Source of the DNA: Novosphingobium sp. UBA6272
Lineage (GTDB): Bacteria; Pseudomonadota; Alphaproteobacteria; Sphingomonadales; Sphingomonadaceae
Assembly: GCF_002440635.1 (NCBI RefSeq)
Contig: NZ_DJUW01000004.1
Span: forward strand, 563-64,562
Reading direction: 5' to 3'
DNA: 64,000 nucleotides
The position numbers and the translations under genes are program-made. Positions 34,799-43,582 of this stretch are shown here, one piece after another. The notes beneath the pieces were generated by a model, which was not told where the DNA came from, made no database searches, and worked only from the letters and a program-made list of their open reading frames with translations. Numbering within the stretch: position 1 is the first letter of the stretch; each line of letters begins with the position of its first letter.

Positions 34799-34872
34799 GT
34801 TTTGAATGGTCCGGATTGTCAGTCAGCTTTGTAGCATGGCCGCAAGATCACAGCGCGACAAGGGCGCTGAAA

Positions 34873-34911
34873 ACAAGATCCCGGCGGTTCGACATGTTCG
34901 ACCCGCCGGGA
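34873..34911 (-). terminator. terminator of the TonB receptor gene
   Basis: On the minus strand the stem TCCCGGCGG (with extension by TCGA) pairs with CCGCCGGGA around a short loop and is followed by TCTTGTTTT. This is a good intrinsic terminator placed about 50 bases after the receptor stop. Confidence 0.6.
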
Positions 34912-34958
34912 CCTGATTTATCACTTCAGAAGGATCCGGGACCAGCCCGGCCCTTTCA

Positions 34959-37421
34959 TCAGTAGTTGTAGCCCAACCGCAGCCCGATCGTCCGCGGGCG
35001 GATCGTCGAGTTGAGATTGATGTTATCGCTGTTCGACGTGTAGGTGATCGCCCGCTTGTCGGTCAGGTTGCTGACGAACAATTCAGCGTTCCAGTTTTCA
35101 CGCTTGAACCCAGCCGACGCATCGAACTGGGCATAGCCGGGCAGCCTGAAGTTCTGCGGTTTGATCGTCGATGTGTACGATGTGCCGACAAACTGCCCGC
35201 CCAGCTGGGCAAAGAAGGTCGTGTCCGAAGCGTTGGTGCGTTCATAACGCATCCGCATGCCGCCTTGCCAATTCGGCGCAAGCGCCAGCGGGCTGCCCAG
35301 TTCAACAAAGGTCAACGCCAGTGGCCCATCGCCCGGCTGCGGGCGGAAGCCCGCCGGGGTATTGGCGTAGTCATTTAGCTCTGAATCGTTCCAGGCGAGG
35401 TTTGCCGTGATCGTGAATTCCGGCGTGGCCCGCCAGACCAGATCGGTGGTCAGCCCCTTAATTCGCGCATTCGGCCCGTTGAGCACGAAAGTGGAGTTGC
35501 TGATCCTGGGTGCATAGATCGAAACCGGAATTCCGGTCCAATCGATCATGAAGGCCGAACCGTTCCAACGCACTGTGTTGTTGGCGAACTGCAGCTTCCA
35601 ACCGAACTCATAGTTCTTCACGCTGTCTGACTGGTAGGTCTTGGGAATGAAGAATGTTGGATCGCGGGTGGCACCCCCGCGGCGGTTGAACCCGCCCGGA
35701 CGGTAACCTTCCGAGAACGTGGCATAGAACAGCATATCGTCATTCGGCTTGTAGCTAAGCGTGACCTTGGGGGTCGTGCCCTTTTCATGCGCCGGGCTGA
35801 AACCGGCCAGCGAAACGGCATAGTTGCCGCTGCCGCATGGATTACCGTTGGGCAGAACGCCAGTCTTGGTGATCAGGCCACCGCAGTTGACCGATCCGCG
35901 CAGTGAGGTTTCCTGATTGTACCAACGAATGCCAGCAGTCAGCGTCAATTTATCGGTAATATCAACGCTGGCTTCGCCAAACAGTGCGAACTGGCTTTCA
36001 CCGCGTTCAGCGTCGTTGAAATAGACCCCGCCATCCGGCCGGATATAATCGGTGATGATATCGCTGCCACCCGGCCGCTGCCCTCTAAAGCCCTGCACCG
36101 CAGCGCCTTCATAATACCAGACGCCATCGGCAAACACCTTCGCATCGTCATAGTAGACTCCGGCCTGCATCCGGAAGCGATTCTCCGCAGGGGTTGCGAT
36201 TCGGAATTCCTGCGTGAAGCGATTGGACCGCGACTTGTCGAGATAAGTCATCCGCGGCGTAGCGCAGCTGGCGTAGCCCGGGTAAGAGCAGATGTAATAC
36301 GGCGCGAACGGACCAACGGCGGCATAGCGCGTATAGTCGAATTTCTGATCGACTTTCCGGTTCAGGTAAGAGCCGGTGTAAACCAGATCGAGCCCGCCCA
36401 GCTTGCCTTCAACCGACCATTGCACCTGATTGAATTCATCGTGGTTGGTGTCGGGCGAGAAGCGCATGACCTTGAGATCACCCAGAGTCGGATCGTACTG
36501 GAACACGCCTTCGGCATCCAGCGTCTGGTACATGTCCTGGACGGTGATCGTCCAATCGTCCGCCGGCGACCAGCGCAGCGCAACCCGGCCGCCCGTGTAG
36601 GTCGCCGAGTTGAAGTCGTCGCGCGCATAGGCAGCATTGTTGATGACCGGGCGCGTTGATCCGACCGGCAGGCTGAAGGCCACTGTGCCATCGGCATTGC
36701 GGCCGATCAGCGGCATCTGGAACGTGCCATAGATATTGTCGATGTAGCCGCCCTGGCGATCAACGAATACGGTGGCACGAAGCGCCAGCTTGTCTTCAAT
36801 GATCGGAATGTTGATGTAGCCGGTAGCTGCACCGCTGAAGGCATGGCCTGGGGTAGTCGCCCCGGTCAGCGTAAAGCCGGCCTGGAACTTCGAAAGGTTG
36901 GGCTTGTTGGTGATATAGCGGATCGCGCCGCCTTCGGCACTCGCCCCAAACAGCGTCCCTTGCGGGCCTTCCAGCACTTCCACGCGCTCAAGGTCGGTCA
37001 CGTAAACGTCAAGGTTACGGCCCGGGACTGAAACCGAGGCATCGTCGAGGTACAGGGCAACGGTTGGACTGGCACCTGCCACCGCAGATGTCTGGATCGC
37101 AACCTGCGACAATGAAAGGCCGCGGATCGAGATTGTTTTCTGCCCCGGCCCACGCCCACCGGCGTGCACCTGAGGAAGCTCGGTCAACATCTGATCGAAG
37201 TTGGTGATCCCGCGTTCAGCAAGCTGTTCGCCGCCCAGGGCCTGAACCGTGACAGCAACATCCTGCATCTTTTCGGTGCGGCGCGACGCGGTTACGACGA
37301 TATCGGCGATGCCGCCGGTATCTTCTTCCGCCGCGGGCGCCTCTTGCGCCATAGCCGGTGCCACCCAGGCGCTGGACATAACCAGTGCGGCGGCGGTGGT
37401 GGTAAATAGGTGACGTTTCAA
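34959..37421 (-). CDS. TonB-dependent outer-membrane receptor
   Basis: An 820-residue receptor. The signal peptide (1-25, HLFTTTAAALVMSSAWVAP, ending AMAQ) is followed by a TonB-box-like segment IADIVVTASRR, a plug domain (about 50-165; ITNFDQMLTELPQ and ISIRGLSL, then VEVLEGPQGTLFGASAEGG) and a 22-strand barrel ending in LGYNY. The start is TTG 37421 with GGGAGGGGC upstream; longer versions begin in the intergenic region. It lies between two parts of the carnitine cluster. Sphingomonads use such receptors for large or scarce substrates, so uptake of a lipid-like quaternary amine is possible but unproven. Confidence 0.93.
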   Translation of the reverse strand: MKRHLFTTTAAALVMSSAWVAPAMAQEAPAAEEDTGGIADIVVTASRRTEKMQDVAVTVQALGGEQLAERGITNFDQMLTELPQVHAGGRGPGQKTISIRGLSLSQVAIQTSAVAGASPTVALYLDDASVSVPGRNLDVYVTDLERVEVLEGPQGTLFGASAEGGAIRYITNKPNLSKFQAGFTLTGATTPGHAFSGAATGYINIPIIEDKLALRATVFVDRQGGYIDNIYGTFQMPLIGRNADGTVAFSLPVGSTRPVINNAAYARDDFNSATYTGGRVALRWSPADDWTITVQDMYQTLDAEGVFQYDPTLGDLKVMRFSPDTNHDEFNQVQWSVEGKLGGLDLVYTGSYLNRKVDQKFDYTRYAAVGPFAPYYICSYPGYASCATPRMTYLDKSRSNRFTQEFRIATPAENRFRMQAGVYYDDAKVFADGVWYYEGAAVQGFRGQRPGGSDIITDYIRPDGGVYFNDAERGESQFALFGEASVDITDKLTLTAGIRWYNQETSLRGSVNCGGLITKTGVLPNGNPCGSGNYAVSLAGFSPAHEKGTTPKVTLSYKPNDDMLFYATFSEGYRPGGFNRRGGATRDPTFFIPKTYQSDSVKNYEFGWKLQFANNTVRWNGSAFMIDWTGIPVSIYAPRISNSTFVLNGPNARIKGLTTDLVWRATPEFTITANLAWNDSELNDYANTPAGFRPQPGDGPLALTFVELGSPLALAPNWQGGMRMRYERTNASDTTFFAQLGGQFVGTSYTSTIKPQNFRLPGYAQFDASAGFKRENWNAELFVSNLTDKRAITYTSNSDNINLNSTIRPRTIGLRLGYNY

Positions 37422-37743
37422 TTGCCCCTCCCTTGCAAGTGGCGGCCGGAGGGCTTCCGGCCTGGTACTATTTCGACTGAGGCCATACTGGCCCCGACTA
37501 TTGCCTGAAAACAATTGCTTGCTTCATCAACAACAGGCGGACCTCATGCCAAGGCTGCACATCAAGCAGACCGTGGCACTTTGCGGGGTCAAGTCAATCG
37601 CGGCGGACCAGCATTAGCGGCGTTTATACCCCGCATAAGTTGCCCGGCAATCCTCCGGAAAGCTTGCCTTGGCAGCATCGCAATCGGAATGCATTTCGCC
37701 TTCGCAAGGGCTATCGAACGGTAAGCTGGAGGGGTGATCGACC
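37422..37743. other. divergent intergenic region (TonB receptor / thioesterase)
   Basis: This 322-base region holds the divergent promoters and leaders of the TonB receptor (minus) and the thioesterase operon (plus). A strong GGAGGGG ribosome-binding site lies 9 bases before ATG 37744. Open frames inside it (for example 37515-37724) have no recognisable domain. I see no clear operator; a short A/T-rich stretch at 37494-37520 (TATTGCCTGAAAACAATTGC) could belong to the receptor promoter. Confidence 0.55.
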
Positions 37744-38301
37744 ATGGCTGCTAATGCCGGTCCCGAACACGGGCTACGCACCCCGCTGGAAGGCACCAAG
37801 GCCGTGCCCTGGGACGACACCGCCCCGATCCCGGCGCCGCTGAAGCTGATTACGCCGTCCGTCATCCAGGACTGGGTCGATTACAACGGCCATATGAGCG
37901 AGAGCTGCTATCTGCTGGTCTTCGGCGACCAGTCGGACGCTTTCTTCCGCCTGATCGGGATCGACGAAGATTACCGCGCCGCCGGCCATTCGCTGTTCAC
38001 CGTCCAGACGATGATTTTCAATCTGGCCGAAGCGCATCTGGGCGATCCGCTGGACCTTTCACTTCACCTGATCGACGCCGACGAAAAGCGGCTGCAAATC
38101 TTTCATTCCATGCACCACCGAGACACCGGCGAGCTGCTGGCAACCGGCGAGCAGATGCTGGTCCACGTTGACATGAATGCGGGAAAAAGCTGCCCGATGC
38201 CTGTTGAACTTCGCCGCAAGGTTGAGGCGATCCGTCAGGCGCACGCCGCATTACCCGTGCCCGCGCAGGCCGGTCGCAACATCGCGATCCGGCGCAACTG
38301 A
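37744..38301 (+). CDS. stand-alone betainyl-CoA-type thioesterase
   Basis: A 185-residue hotdog thioesterase. Its core VDYNGHMSESCYLLVFGDQSD near 40-60 is closely similar to the thioesterase half of the carnitine dehydrogenase at 28870-30348 (DYNDHLTEWAYLKLFGDATD). The later GEQMLVHVDMNAGKS block matches that half's AEHMLVHVDAKAEKS. It heads an operon of acyl-CoA dehydrogenase, ADP-forming ligase and CaiD-like hydratase, so it may release carnitine from carnitinyl-CoA or betaine from betainyl-CoA. The start is supported by a strong GGAGGGG. Confidence 0.83.
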   Translation: MAANAGPEHGLRTPLEGTKAVPWDDTAPIPAPLKLITPSVIQDWVDYNGHMSESCYLLVFGDQSDAFFRLIGIDEDYRAAGHSLFTVQTMIFNLAEAHLGDPLDLSLHLIDADEKRLQIFHSMHHRDTGELLATGEQMLVHVDMNAGKSCPMPVELRRKVEAIRQAHAALPVPAQAGRNIAIRRN

Positions 38302-38314
38302 TCTTGAGGTTTCC

Positions 38315-39466
38315 ATGCACTTTGCCCTGACCCACGAACAGGAAATGCTGGTCGAAACGGTCCGCAAATTCGTCGAGACCGAACTCTATCCGCACGAGGA
38401 CCTGGTTGAAAAGACCGACGATATCCCCCCGGATCTCGTTCTTGAAATTCGCCGCAAGTCGATCGCGCTGGGGCTCTATGCGGTCAACATGCCGACGGAC
38501 CTCGGCGGCGGCGGTCTGGGCACCTTAGATACCACTCTGATGGAGCGCGAACTGGGCCGGGCGAGCTACGGCCTGCAAATGCTGGTCGCGCGGCCCAGCA
38601 ATATCCTGCGCGGCTGCACCGGCGGCCAGATCGAGGAATACTTGCTGCCTTCGATCCGTGGCGAGCGGCACGACTGCCTGGCGATGACCGAACCCGATGC
38701 CGGATCAGACGTGCGCTCGATGCGTACCTTTGCGCGCCGTGACGGCGATGACTTCGTGATCAACGGCACCAAGCATTTCATCAGCCATGCCGACATGGCC
38801 GATTTCGTGATCCTCTGCGCCGCGACCGGCGACCTGCCCGGCGGCAAACGCTCGATCAGCTGTTTCCTGGTCGATTTCGACACTCCCGGCCTGACCCGCC
38901 GCCGCGGCCCGAAGTGCGTTTCGCATCGCGGCTATCACCAATGCGAGCTGGTGTTCGAGGACTGCCGGGTGCCGGTGCGAAATCTGCTGGGCGAACTCGA
39001 CAAGGGTTTTGACCTGATGGGCCAATGGCTCGGTTCGACCCGGCTTCAGGTCGCCACCACCTCGGTCGGGCGCGGGCAGCGGGTGATCGAGATGGCAACG
39101 CAGTGGGCCGCGACCCGCAAGCAGTTTGGCCAGACGATCGGCAAGTTTCAGGGCACCGGGTTCAAACTGGCCGACATGAAGACCGAACTTGAAGCTGCCG
39201 AACTCCTCACCCTGCGCGCCGCCTGGAAGGACGATCAAGGCACCATGACCGATACCGACGCAGCGATGGCCAAGCTGTTCGCTTCGGAAGCCCTCGCCCG
39301 GATCACCGACAATGCCTTGCAGATTTTCGGCGGCATGGGGCTGATGGACGAATTGCCGATCGAACGCTTCTGGCGCGATGCCCGGGTTGAACGGATCTGG
39401 GATGGCACCAGCGAGATCCAGCGCCACATCATCAGCCGCGCGATGCTGCGCGCGCACGAGGCATGA
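38315..39466 (+). CDS. acyl-CoA dehydrogenase, probably for gamma-butyrobetainyl-CoA
   Basis: A 383-residue flavoprotein with the full acyl-CoA dehydrogenase pattern: MTEPDAGSDVRSMRTFARR near 119-137, RKQFGQTIGKFQ near 268-279 and the catalytic-base region GTSEIQRHI near the C-terminus. The N-terminal domain includes a long helix run. In an operon with CoA ligase, CaiD-like hydratase and thioesterase, it would turn gamma-butyrobetainyl-CoA into crotonobetainyl-CoA, the job of CaiA. ATG 38315 has a TTGAGG site upstream. The stop overlaps the ligase ATG. Specificity is inferred from context. Confidence 0.85.
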   Translation: MHFALTHEQEMLVETVRKFVETELYPHEDLVEKTDDIPPDLVLEIRRKSIALGLYAVNMPTDLGGGGLGTLDTTLMERELGRASYGLQMLVARPSNILRGCTGGQIEEYLLPSIRGERHDCLAMTEPDAGSDVRSMRTFARRDGDDFVINGTKHFISHADMADFVILCAATGDLPGGKRSISCFLVDFDTPGLTRRRGPKCVSHRGYHQCELVFEDCRVPVRNLLGELDKGFDLMGQWLGSTRLQVATTSVGRGQRVIEMATQWAATRKQFGQTIGKFQGTGFKLADMKTELEAAELLTLRAAWKDDQGTMTDTDAAMAKLFASEALARITDNALQIFGGMGLMDELPIERFWRDARVERIWDGTSEIQRHIISRAMLRAHEA

Positions 39467-41547
39467 GCGCAAAGTCGCTCGACCGGCTGCTGCGCCCGCG
39501 CTCGATCGCCTTCGTCGGCGGTCGGCATGCCGAGGAAGCCTTGCACCAGTGCCGCAAGCTGGGTTTTGCGGGCGAGGTCTGGCCGGTGAATCCCAAGCGC
39601 GCCGAGATGGACGGCGTGGCCTGCTTCCCGGACCTCGCCAGACTGCCCGCTGCGCCCGACGCGGTGTTTCTGGCCACGCCCGCCGAAGCCAGCATCGAGC
39701 TGGTCGGCCAATTGGCCGCGATGGGCGCCGGTGGGACAGTTTGCTATGCGTCCGACTTCTCAGAAGCCGGGGACCACGGCGCTGAACGCCAGGCCCGCCT
39801 GACTGCCGCAGCGGACAAAATGCCGCTGATCGGGCCCAATTGCTACGGTGTGCTCAACGCGTTCGACTGTGCCGGACTGTGGCCCGACCAGCATGGCTGT
39901 GCCCCGCTGTTGGGGCGCGGCGTGGCGATCGTTACCCAGAGTGGCAACCTGGGCCTCAATTTCACCATGCAACGCCGCGCCCTGCCGCTGGGCTACATGA
40001 TCGCGATCGGCAATGCCGCCGATGTCGATGCCGCCGACCTGGTTGAAGCACTGGTGCAAGACGAAAGGGTCAGCGCGATCGGCCTGCATATCGAAGGGCT
40101 GAAATCGGTTGCCCGCTTCTCGCAGGCTTGCCTGGCCGCCCGGCGCGCCGAAGTGCCGCTGGTCGCACTAAAAACCGGAGCTTCCGAACGCGGCGCGAAG
40201 CTGACGATGTCGCACACCAGCTCGCTGGCCGGGCCCGATGCGCTCTACGATGCACTGTTCGATCGCTTTGGCTTGGCCCGGGCCGCCGATCCGGCGCAAT
40301 TCATCGAGACGCTCAAGCTGCTTCACACCTGCGGGCCGCTGACCGGGCGCAGCGTGACCAGCGCCAGCTGCTCGGGCGGCGAGGCCAGCCTGATCGCCGA
40401 CCTTGCCGAGCGGCGCGGGCTGGAAACGCCCGATTTCCCCGCGCCGGTACAAGACGAGCTGGAAGGGGTACTGGGACCATTAGTTTCCGTCTCGAACCCG
40501 CTCGATTACCATACCCACATCTGGGGCGATGGTCCGGCGCAGACCGCTTGCTTTGCCGGAATGCTCAAGGCCGGGTTCTCTGCGTCGCTGCTAGCGCTCG
40601 ACTATCCGCGAGCGGATCGCTGCGATGATAGCGAATGGGGCACCACGCTCGACGCCTTCATTGCCGCACACCGACAGGTCCCGCCAGAACCGGGACAGGC
40701 CCGCATCGTGGTCAGCTCGCTGCCCGAGAACCTGCCCGAACATGTTGCGGTCAAGTTGCTTGATGCCGAGATCGTGCCGATGATGGGCTTTCCCGAGGCT
40801 CTCGGCGCGATTTCATCCGCTGCAATGCTGGCGGATTCGCTCAGCCGTCCCGAACCCGCTGAGCTGGCCGATCCCGCTCCGCTCGATCCCTCAAGCGTGG
40901 CTACCTGGGACGAAAAGGCCAGCAAGACTGCGCTTCACCAGGCCGGGCTGCGCGTACCGATGGGTGCCAAACTCTCCTTTGATGAGCTGGCTGCGCTGTG
41001 CCGCGATGACAGCGCCGCGCTGCCTGTCCCCTTCCCGCTGGTGCTCAAGGTCGTCAGCGCCGAAGTGGCCCACAAGAGCGATTTGGGCGGGGTCAGCCTG
41101 AACCTGAAAAGCAAAGCAGAAGTCCTTGTTGAAGCGACACGAATGCGTACCTTGGGTGAGACCTTCTTGCTCGAAGAGATGATCGGCGGTGCGCTCGCCG
41201 AACTGATCGTCGGCCTGTCTCGCGATCCGCAATTCGGGCTCTACCTGACCGTCGGCGCCGGTGGCGTACTGGTCGAGCTGCTGCGGCAGTCCGCGCAGGT
41301 CCTTCTGCCCGCCACGCGCGCGGACATTGGCCGCGCGCTGGAAGGATTGCCCTTCTACCCCTTGCTGACCGGCTATCGCGGCTCTGCCCCAGCTGACATT
41401 CCGGCCCTGATCGATGCAATCGAAGCGATTGCCCGGTTCGCCGCCGAGAACGAGGCCCACCTCTACGAACTCGACGTCAATCCGCTGCTGGCCTTGCCCA
41501 ACGGCGCAGTGGCAGTCGATGCGCTGATCCGGATCAAGGAGCACTGA
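39463..41547 (+). CDS. ADP-forming acyl-CoA synthetase
   Basis: A 694-residue single-chain acyl-CoA synthetase of the ADP-forming (acetate-CoA ligase) type. It has a CoA-binding domain at the N-terminus (SIAFVGGRHAEE near 14-25), a ligase-CoA domain with the phosphohistidine loop (TMSHTSSLAG near 247-256) and a C-terminal ATP-grasp (FPLVLKVVSAEVAHKSDLGG near 525-544; ELIVGLSRDPQFGLYLTVG). It conserves ATP as ADP rather than AMP. In this operon it would charge gamma-butyrobetaine or carnitine with CoA, replacing AMP-forming CaiC and the CoA transferase CaiB, neither of which is present. Start overlaps the dehydrogenase stop. Confidence 0.87.
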   Translation: MSAKSLDRLLRPRSIAFVGGRHAEEALHQCRKLGFAGEVWPVNPKRAEMDGVACFPDLARLPAAPDAVFLATPAEASIELVGQLAAMGAGGTVCYASDFSEAGDHGAERQARLTAAADKMPLIGPNCYGVLNAFDCAGLWPDQHGCAPLLGRGVAIVTQSGNLGLNFTMQRRALPLGYMIAIGNAADVDAADLVEALVQDERVSAIGLHIEGLKSVARFSQACLAARRAEVPLVALKTGASERGAKLTMSHTSSLAGPDALYDALFDRFGLARAADPAQFIETLKLLHTCGPLTGRSVTSASCSGGEASLIADLAERRGLETPDFPAPVQDELEGVLGPLVSVSNPLDYHTHIWGDGPAQTACFAGMLKAGFSASLLALDYPRADRCDDSEWGTTLDAFIAAHRQVPPEPGQARIVVSSLPENLPEHVAVKLLDAEIVPMMGFPEALGAISSAAMLADSLSRPEPAELADPAPLDPSSVATWDEKASKTALHQAGLRVPMGAKLSFDELAALCRDDSAALPVPFPLVLKVVSAEVAHKSDLGGVSLNLKSKAEVLVEATRMRTLGETFLLEEMIGGALAELIVGLSRDPQFGLYLTVGAGGVLVELLRQSAQVLLPATRADIGRALEGLPFYPLLTGYRGSAPADIPALIDAIEAIARFAAENEAHLYELDVNPLLALPNGAVAVDALIRIKEH

Positions 41548-41549
41548 CA

Positions 41550-42329
41550 ATGAGCGCCGTAACCACCCGCCGCGAAGGCCAGGTCCTGATCGTCACACTC
41601 GATCGCCCCAAAGCCAACGCAATCGATGTCGCGACCAGCATGGAGCTCTTCGCGGCCTTTAGGGAGCTGGATGAAGATCCCGCGCTCAGGGTCGGGATCG
41701 TCACCGGTACCGGACGGTTCTTCTCTGCCGGATGGGACCTCAACGCCGCGAACGAGGGCGAAGCGGTCGATGCAGTGCACAGCCCGGGCGGCTTTGCGGG
41801 ACTGACCGAATACTTCAGCCTGACCAAGCCAGTGATCGCCGCGGTCAACGGCCTTGCCGTGGGCGGCGGGTTCGAACTGGCGCTCGCCGCAGACCTGATA
41901 GTCGCGAGCGAAGCTGCACAGTTCTGGTTGCCCGAGGCCCAACTGGGCATTCTGCCTGATTCTGGCGGGCTGCTGCGTCTGCCCAAGTGCCTGCCCGAAC
42001 GGCTCGCCGCCGAGATGATATATACGGGCCGCAGGCTCTCCGCCGCCGAAGCGCTTCACCACGGGCTAGCCAGCCGTCTCTGCCCGCCCGAGACCCTGTT
42101 GGATTCCGCACTGGAACTGGCGCGCGCAGTGGCCGCCAGCGCACCCCTGGCGATCACGGCCGCGCGCGACATCCTGCGCGCAACCGCCGGACTTGACGCC
42201 AAAGACGGCTACCGCCTGATGCGCAGCGGCGCCTTGCCCAGCTATCAGGCCATGCTGGAATCGGAGGACGCGCTGGAAGGCCCGCGGGCCTTCGGCGAAG
42301 GCCGTCCCCCGATCTGGCAGAACCGCTAG
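41550..42329 (+). CDS. caiD: CaiD-like crotonobetainyl-CoA hydratase
   Basis: A 259-residue crotonase. The region FSAGWDLNAANEGEA followed by a HSPGGFAGLTE block (about 58-86) is very similar to E. coli CaiD (remembered pattern FSAGWDLKAAAEGEA and GPGGFAGLTE), as is LPEAQLGILPDSGG near 127-140. The catalytic glutamates are E109 (VGGGFEL) and E129. CaiD reversibly hydrates crotonobetainyl-CoA to L-carnitinyl-CoA. It begins two bases after the ligase gene. Its end overlaps the end of the gamma-butyrobetaine hydroxylase gene by 4 bases. Confidence 0.87.
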   Translation: MSAVTTRREGQVLIVTLDRPKANAIDVATSMELFAAFRELDEDPALRVGIVTGTGRFFSAGWDLNAANEGEAVDAVHSPGGFAGLTEYFSLTKPVIAAVNGLAVGGGFELALAADLIVASEAAQFWLPEAQLGILPDSGGLLRLPKCLPERLAAEMIYTGRRLSAAEALHHGLASRLCPPETLLDSALELARAVAASAPLAITAARDILRATAGLDAKDGYRLMRSGALPSYQAMLESEDALEGPRAFGEGRPPIWQNR

Positions 42330-43510
42330 GCCGCCGCCCGCGCCAGCAACCTCAATCGCGAGGCGAACTCGCCGCGATCGACATAGCAACCGTGAAGGTG
42401 GCGAAAGCCGGTCGAGGGGTCAAAGGCCTCGCGACCATGCAGGATCCGGCGATTGTCGAAGACTACCATTTCGCCGGGGCCGAGTTTGAATTCCAGCCGG
42501 TAGCCGGGATCGCGAGTCTTGGCCATGTAGGTGCGGTAGGCGCGGTAATAGTCCGGCATGACCTCGGCCGGCATGTCGAAGATCGCAGCAATGTGGGCAT
42601 TGTAGCGGATTTCGATCAGTTCGCTCCATGAGTCGAGGGCGATGACCGGCGCACGCACCAGGATATCCGCCGTATCATCGTGGAACCGGAACGGAATCGG
42701 CACTTCCGCCAGCAGCTTGAAGGCTGCTGGGTCTTCCTCCCGCAGGTCTTGCGCCAAAGCAAAGCCATCGGCGAAGACCGAACCGCCACCAGCCGCTTCG
42801 TTGGCAATGCAATGCAGAAATTGATAACCTGGCGGCATTTCCTGGTTGGGCAGGTCGGTATGCAGCGGAAGGGCAACAGAAGTGTAGGCCAGGTTGTTCG
42901 GATCGGGCATGCTGATCACTTCGAAGGTCGTGCCGAAATTGGTTTCGCGAAGAAAGCCAACGCGTTCGGCTACTTCGATACCGGCGCCATGCCGGTCATC
43001 GAGGCCGTCAACAATCGACAGTCCGTACCGCGCAGTTTGCAGCAGCCATTGCCGCAGCACCCCATCGTCGGCCAGCACCCGGGCCGCTTCAAACCGCGGA
43101 ATGCCGCCCGGAGTAAGGTCAGCGCGCCACAACTCGGCGCTGACCTTCGCCGGATCCGGTGCGGGCCGGCCCGGATGGTGCGCGCTGAGCAGCATCAGCG
43201 GCATCAGGCTGACATGTCCGTCGCGATAGATCAGCTTGACCTGGTCTCCGACACATTCGGCGGAAAGCAGGTGCGGCGAGGCATCGAGCGTCAGCAGGTC
43301 GAGCAATCTTTCATGGGTTTGCGGATGCAGCCCCGAAGGGCAGTTGTCGCGCAGCCAAATGGTAGGAAACGGTGTCGAAGTGTTGTCCGTCCAGATCACG
43401 ACAAGCGTGTCTGCACGGACCTCAAGTCCAGATACAGGCATGGGAAATCCAGTTCGATCCAGGAAATGCGATTTGCGGATGACAATCAGCGGCGCGGTGG
43501 CGGCCACCAT
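42326..43510 (-). CDS. gamma-butyrobetaine hydroxylase-like 2-oxoglutarate dioxygenase
   Basis: A 394-residue non-haem iron oxygenase. The N-terminal DUF971 domain (about 25-110) has WLRDNC but only one of the usual zinc cysteines (C57). The catalytic TauD-like part carries HTD at 217-219 (LPLHTDLPNQ) and the second histidine H358 in RRILHG, with the 2-oxoglutarate arginine in FRHLHGCY (R370). The FGTTFEVISMPDPNNLAYT stretch is strongly diagnostic of the family. It makes L-carnitine from gamma-butyrobetaine with O2. The start at 43510 is preceded by GGAAGG. Confidence 0.85.
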   Translation of the reverse strand: MVAATAPLIVIRKSHFLDRTGFPMPVSGLEVRADTLVVIWTDNTSTPFPTIWLRDNCPSGLHPQTHERLLDLLTLDASPHLLSAECVGDQVKLIYRDGHVSLMPLMLLSAHHPGRPAPDPAKVSAELWRADLTPGGIPRFEAARVLADDGVLRQWLLQTARYGLSIVDGLDDRHGAGIEVAERVGFLRETNFGTTFEVISMPDPNNLAYTSVALPLHTDLPNQEMPPGYQFLHCIANEAAGGGSVFADGFALAQDLREEDPAAFKLLAEVPIPFRFHDDTADILVRAPVIALDSWSELIEIRYNAHIAAIFDMPAEVMPDYYRAYRTYMAKTRDPGYRLEFKLGPGEMVVFDNRRILHGREAFDPSTGFRHLHGCYVDRGEFASRLRLLARAAA

Positions 43511-43582
43511 TCCTGGGCCTTCCCATATGGCGCACCGCCATTGTGCCGGCCAAGCCCGAAAACCTTGTGATTCGGATCCATA

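Noticed and set aside
34959..37421. Upstream extension of the TonB receptor to 37514
   Set aside because: The added 31 residues lack signal-peptide character, while TTG 37421 has a purine-rich site and starts directly at the signal sequence.
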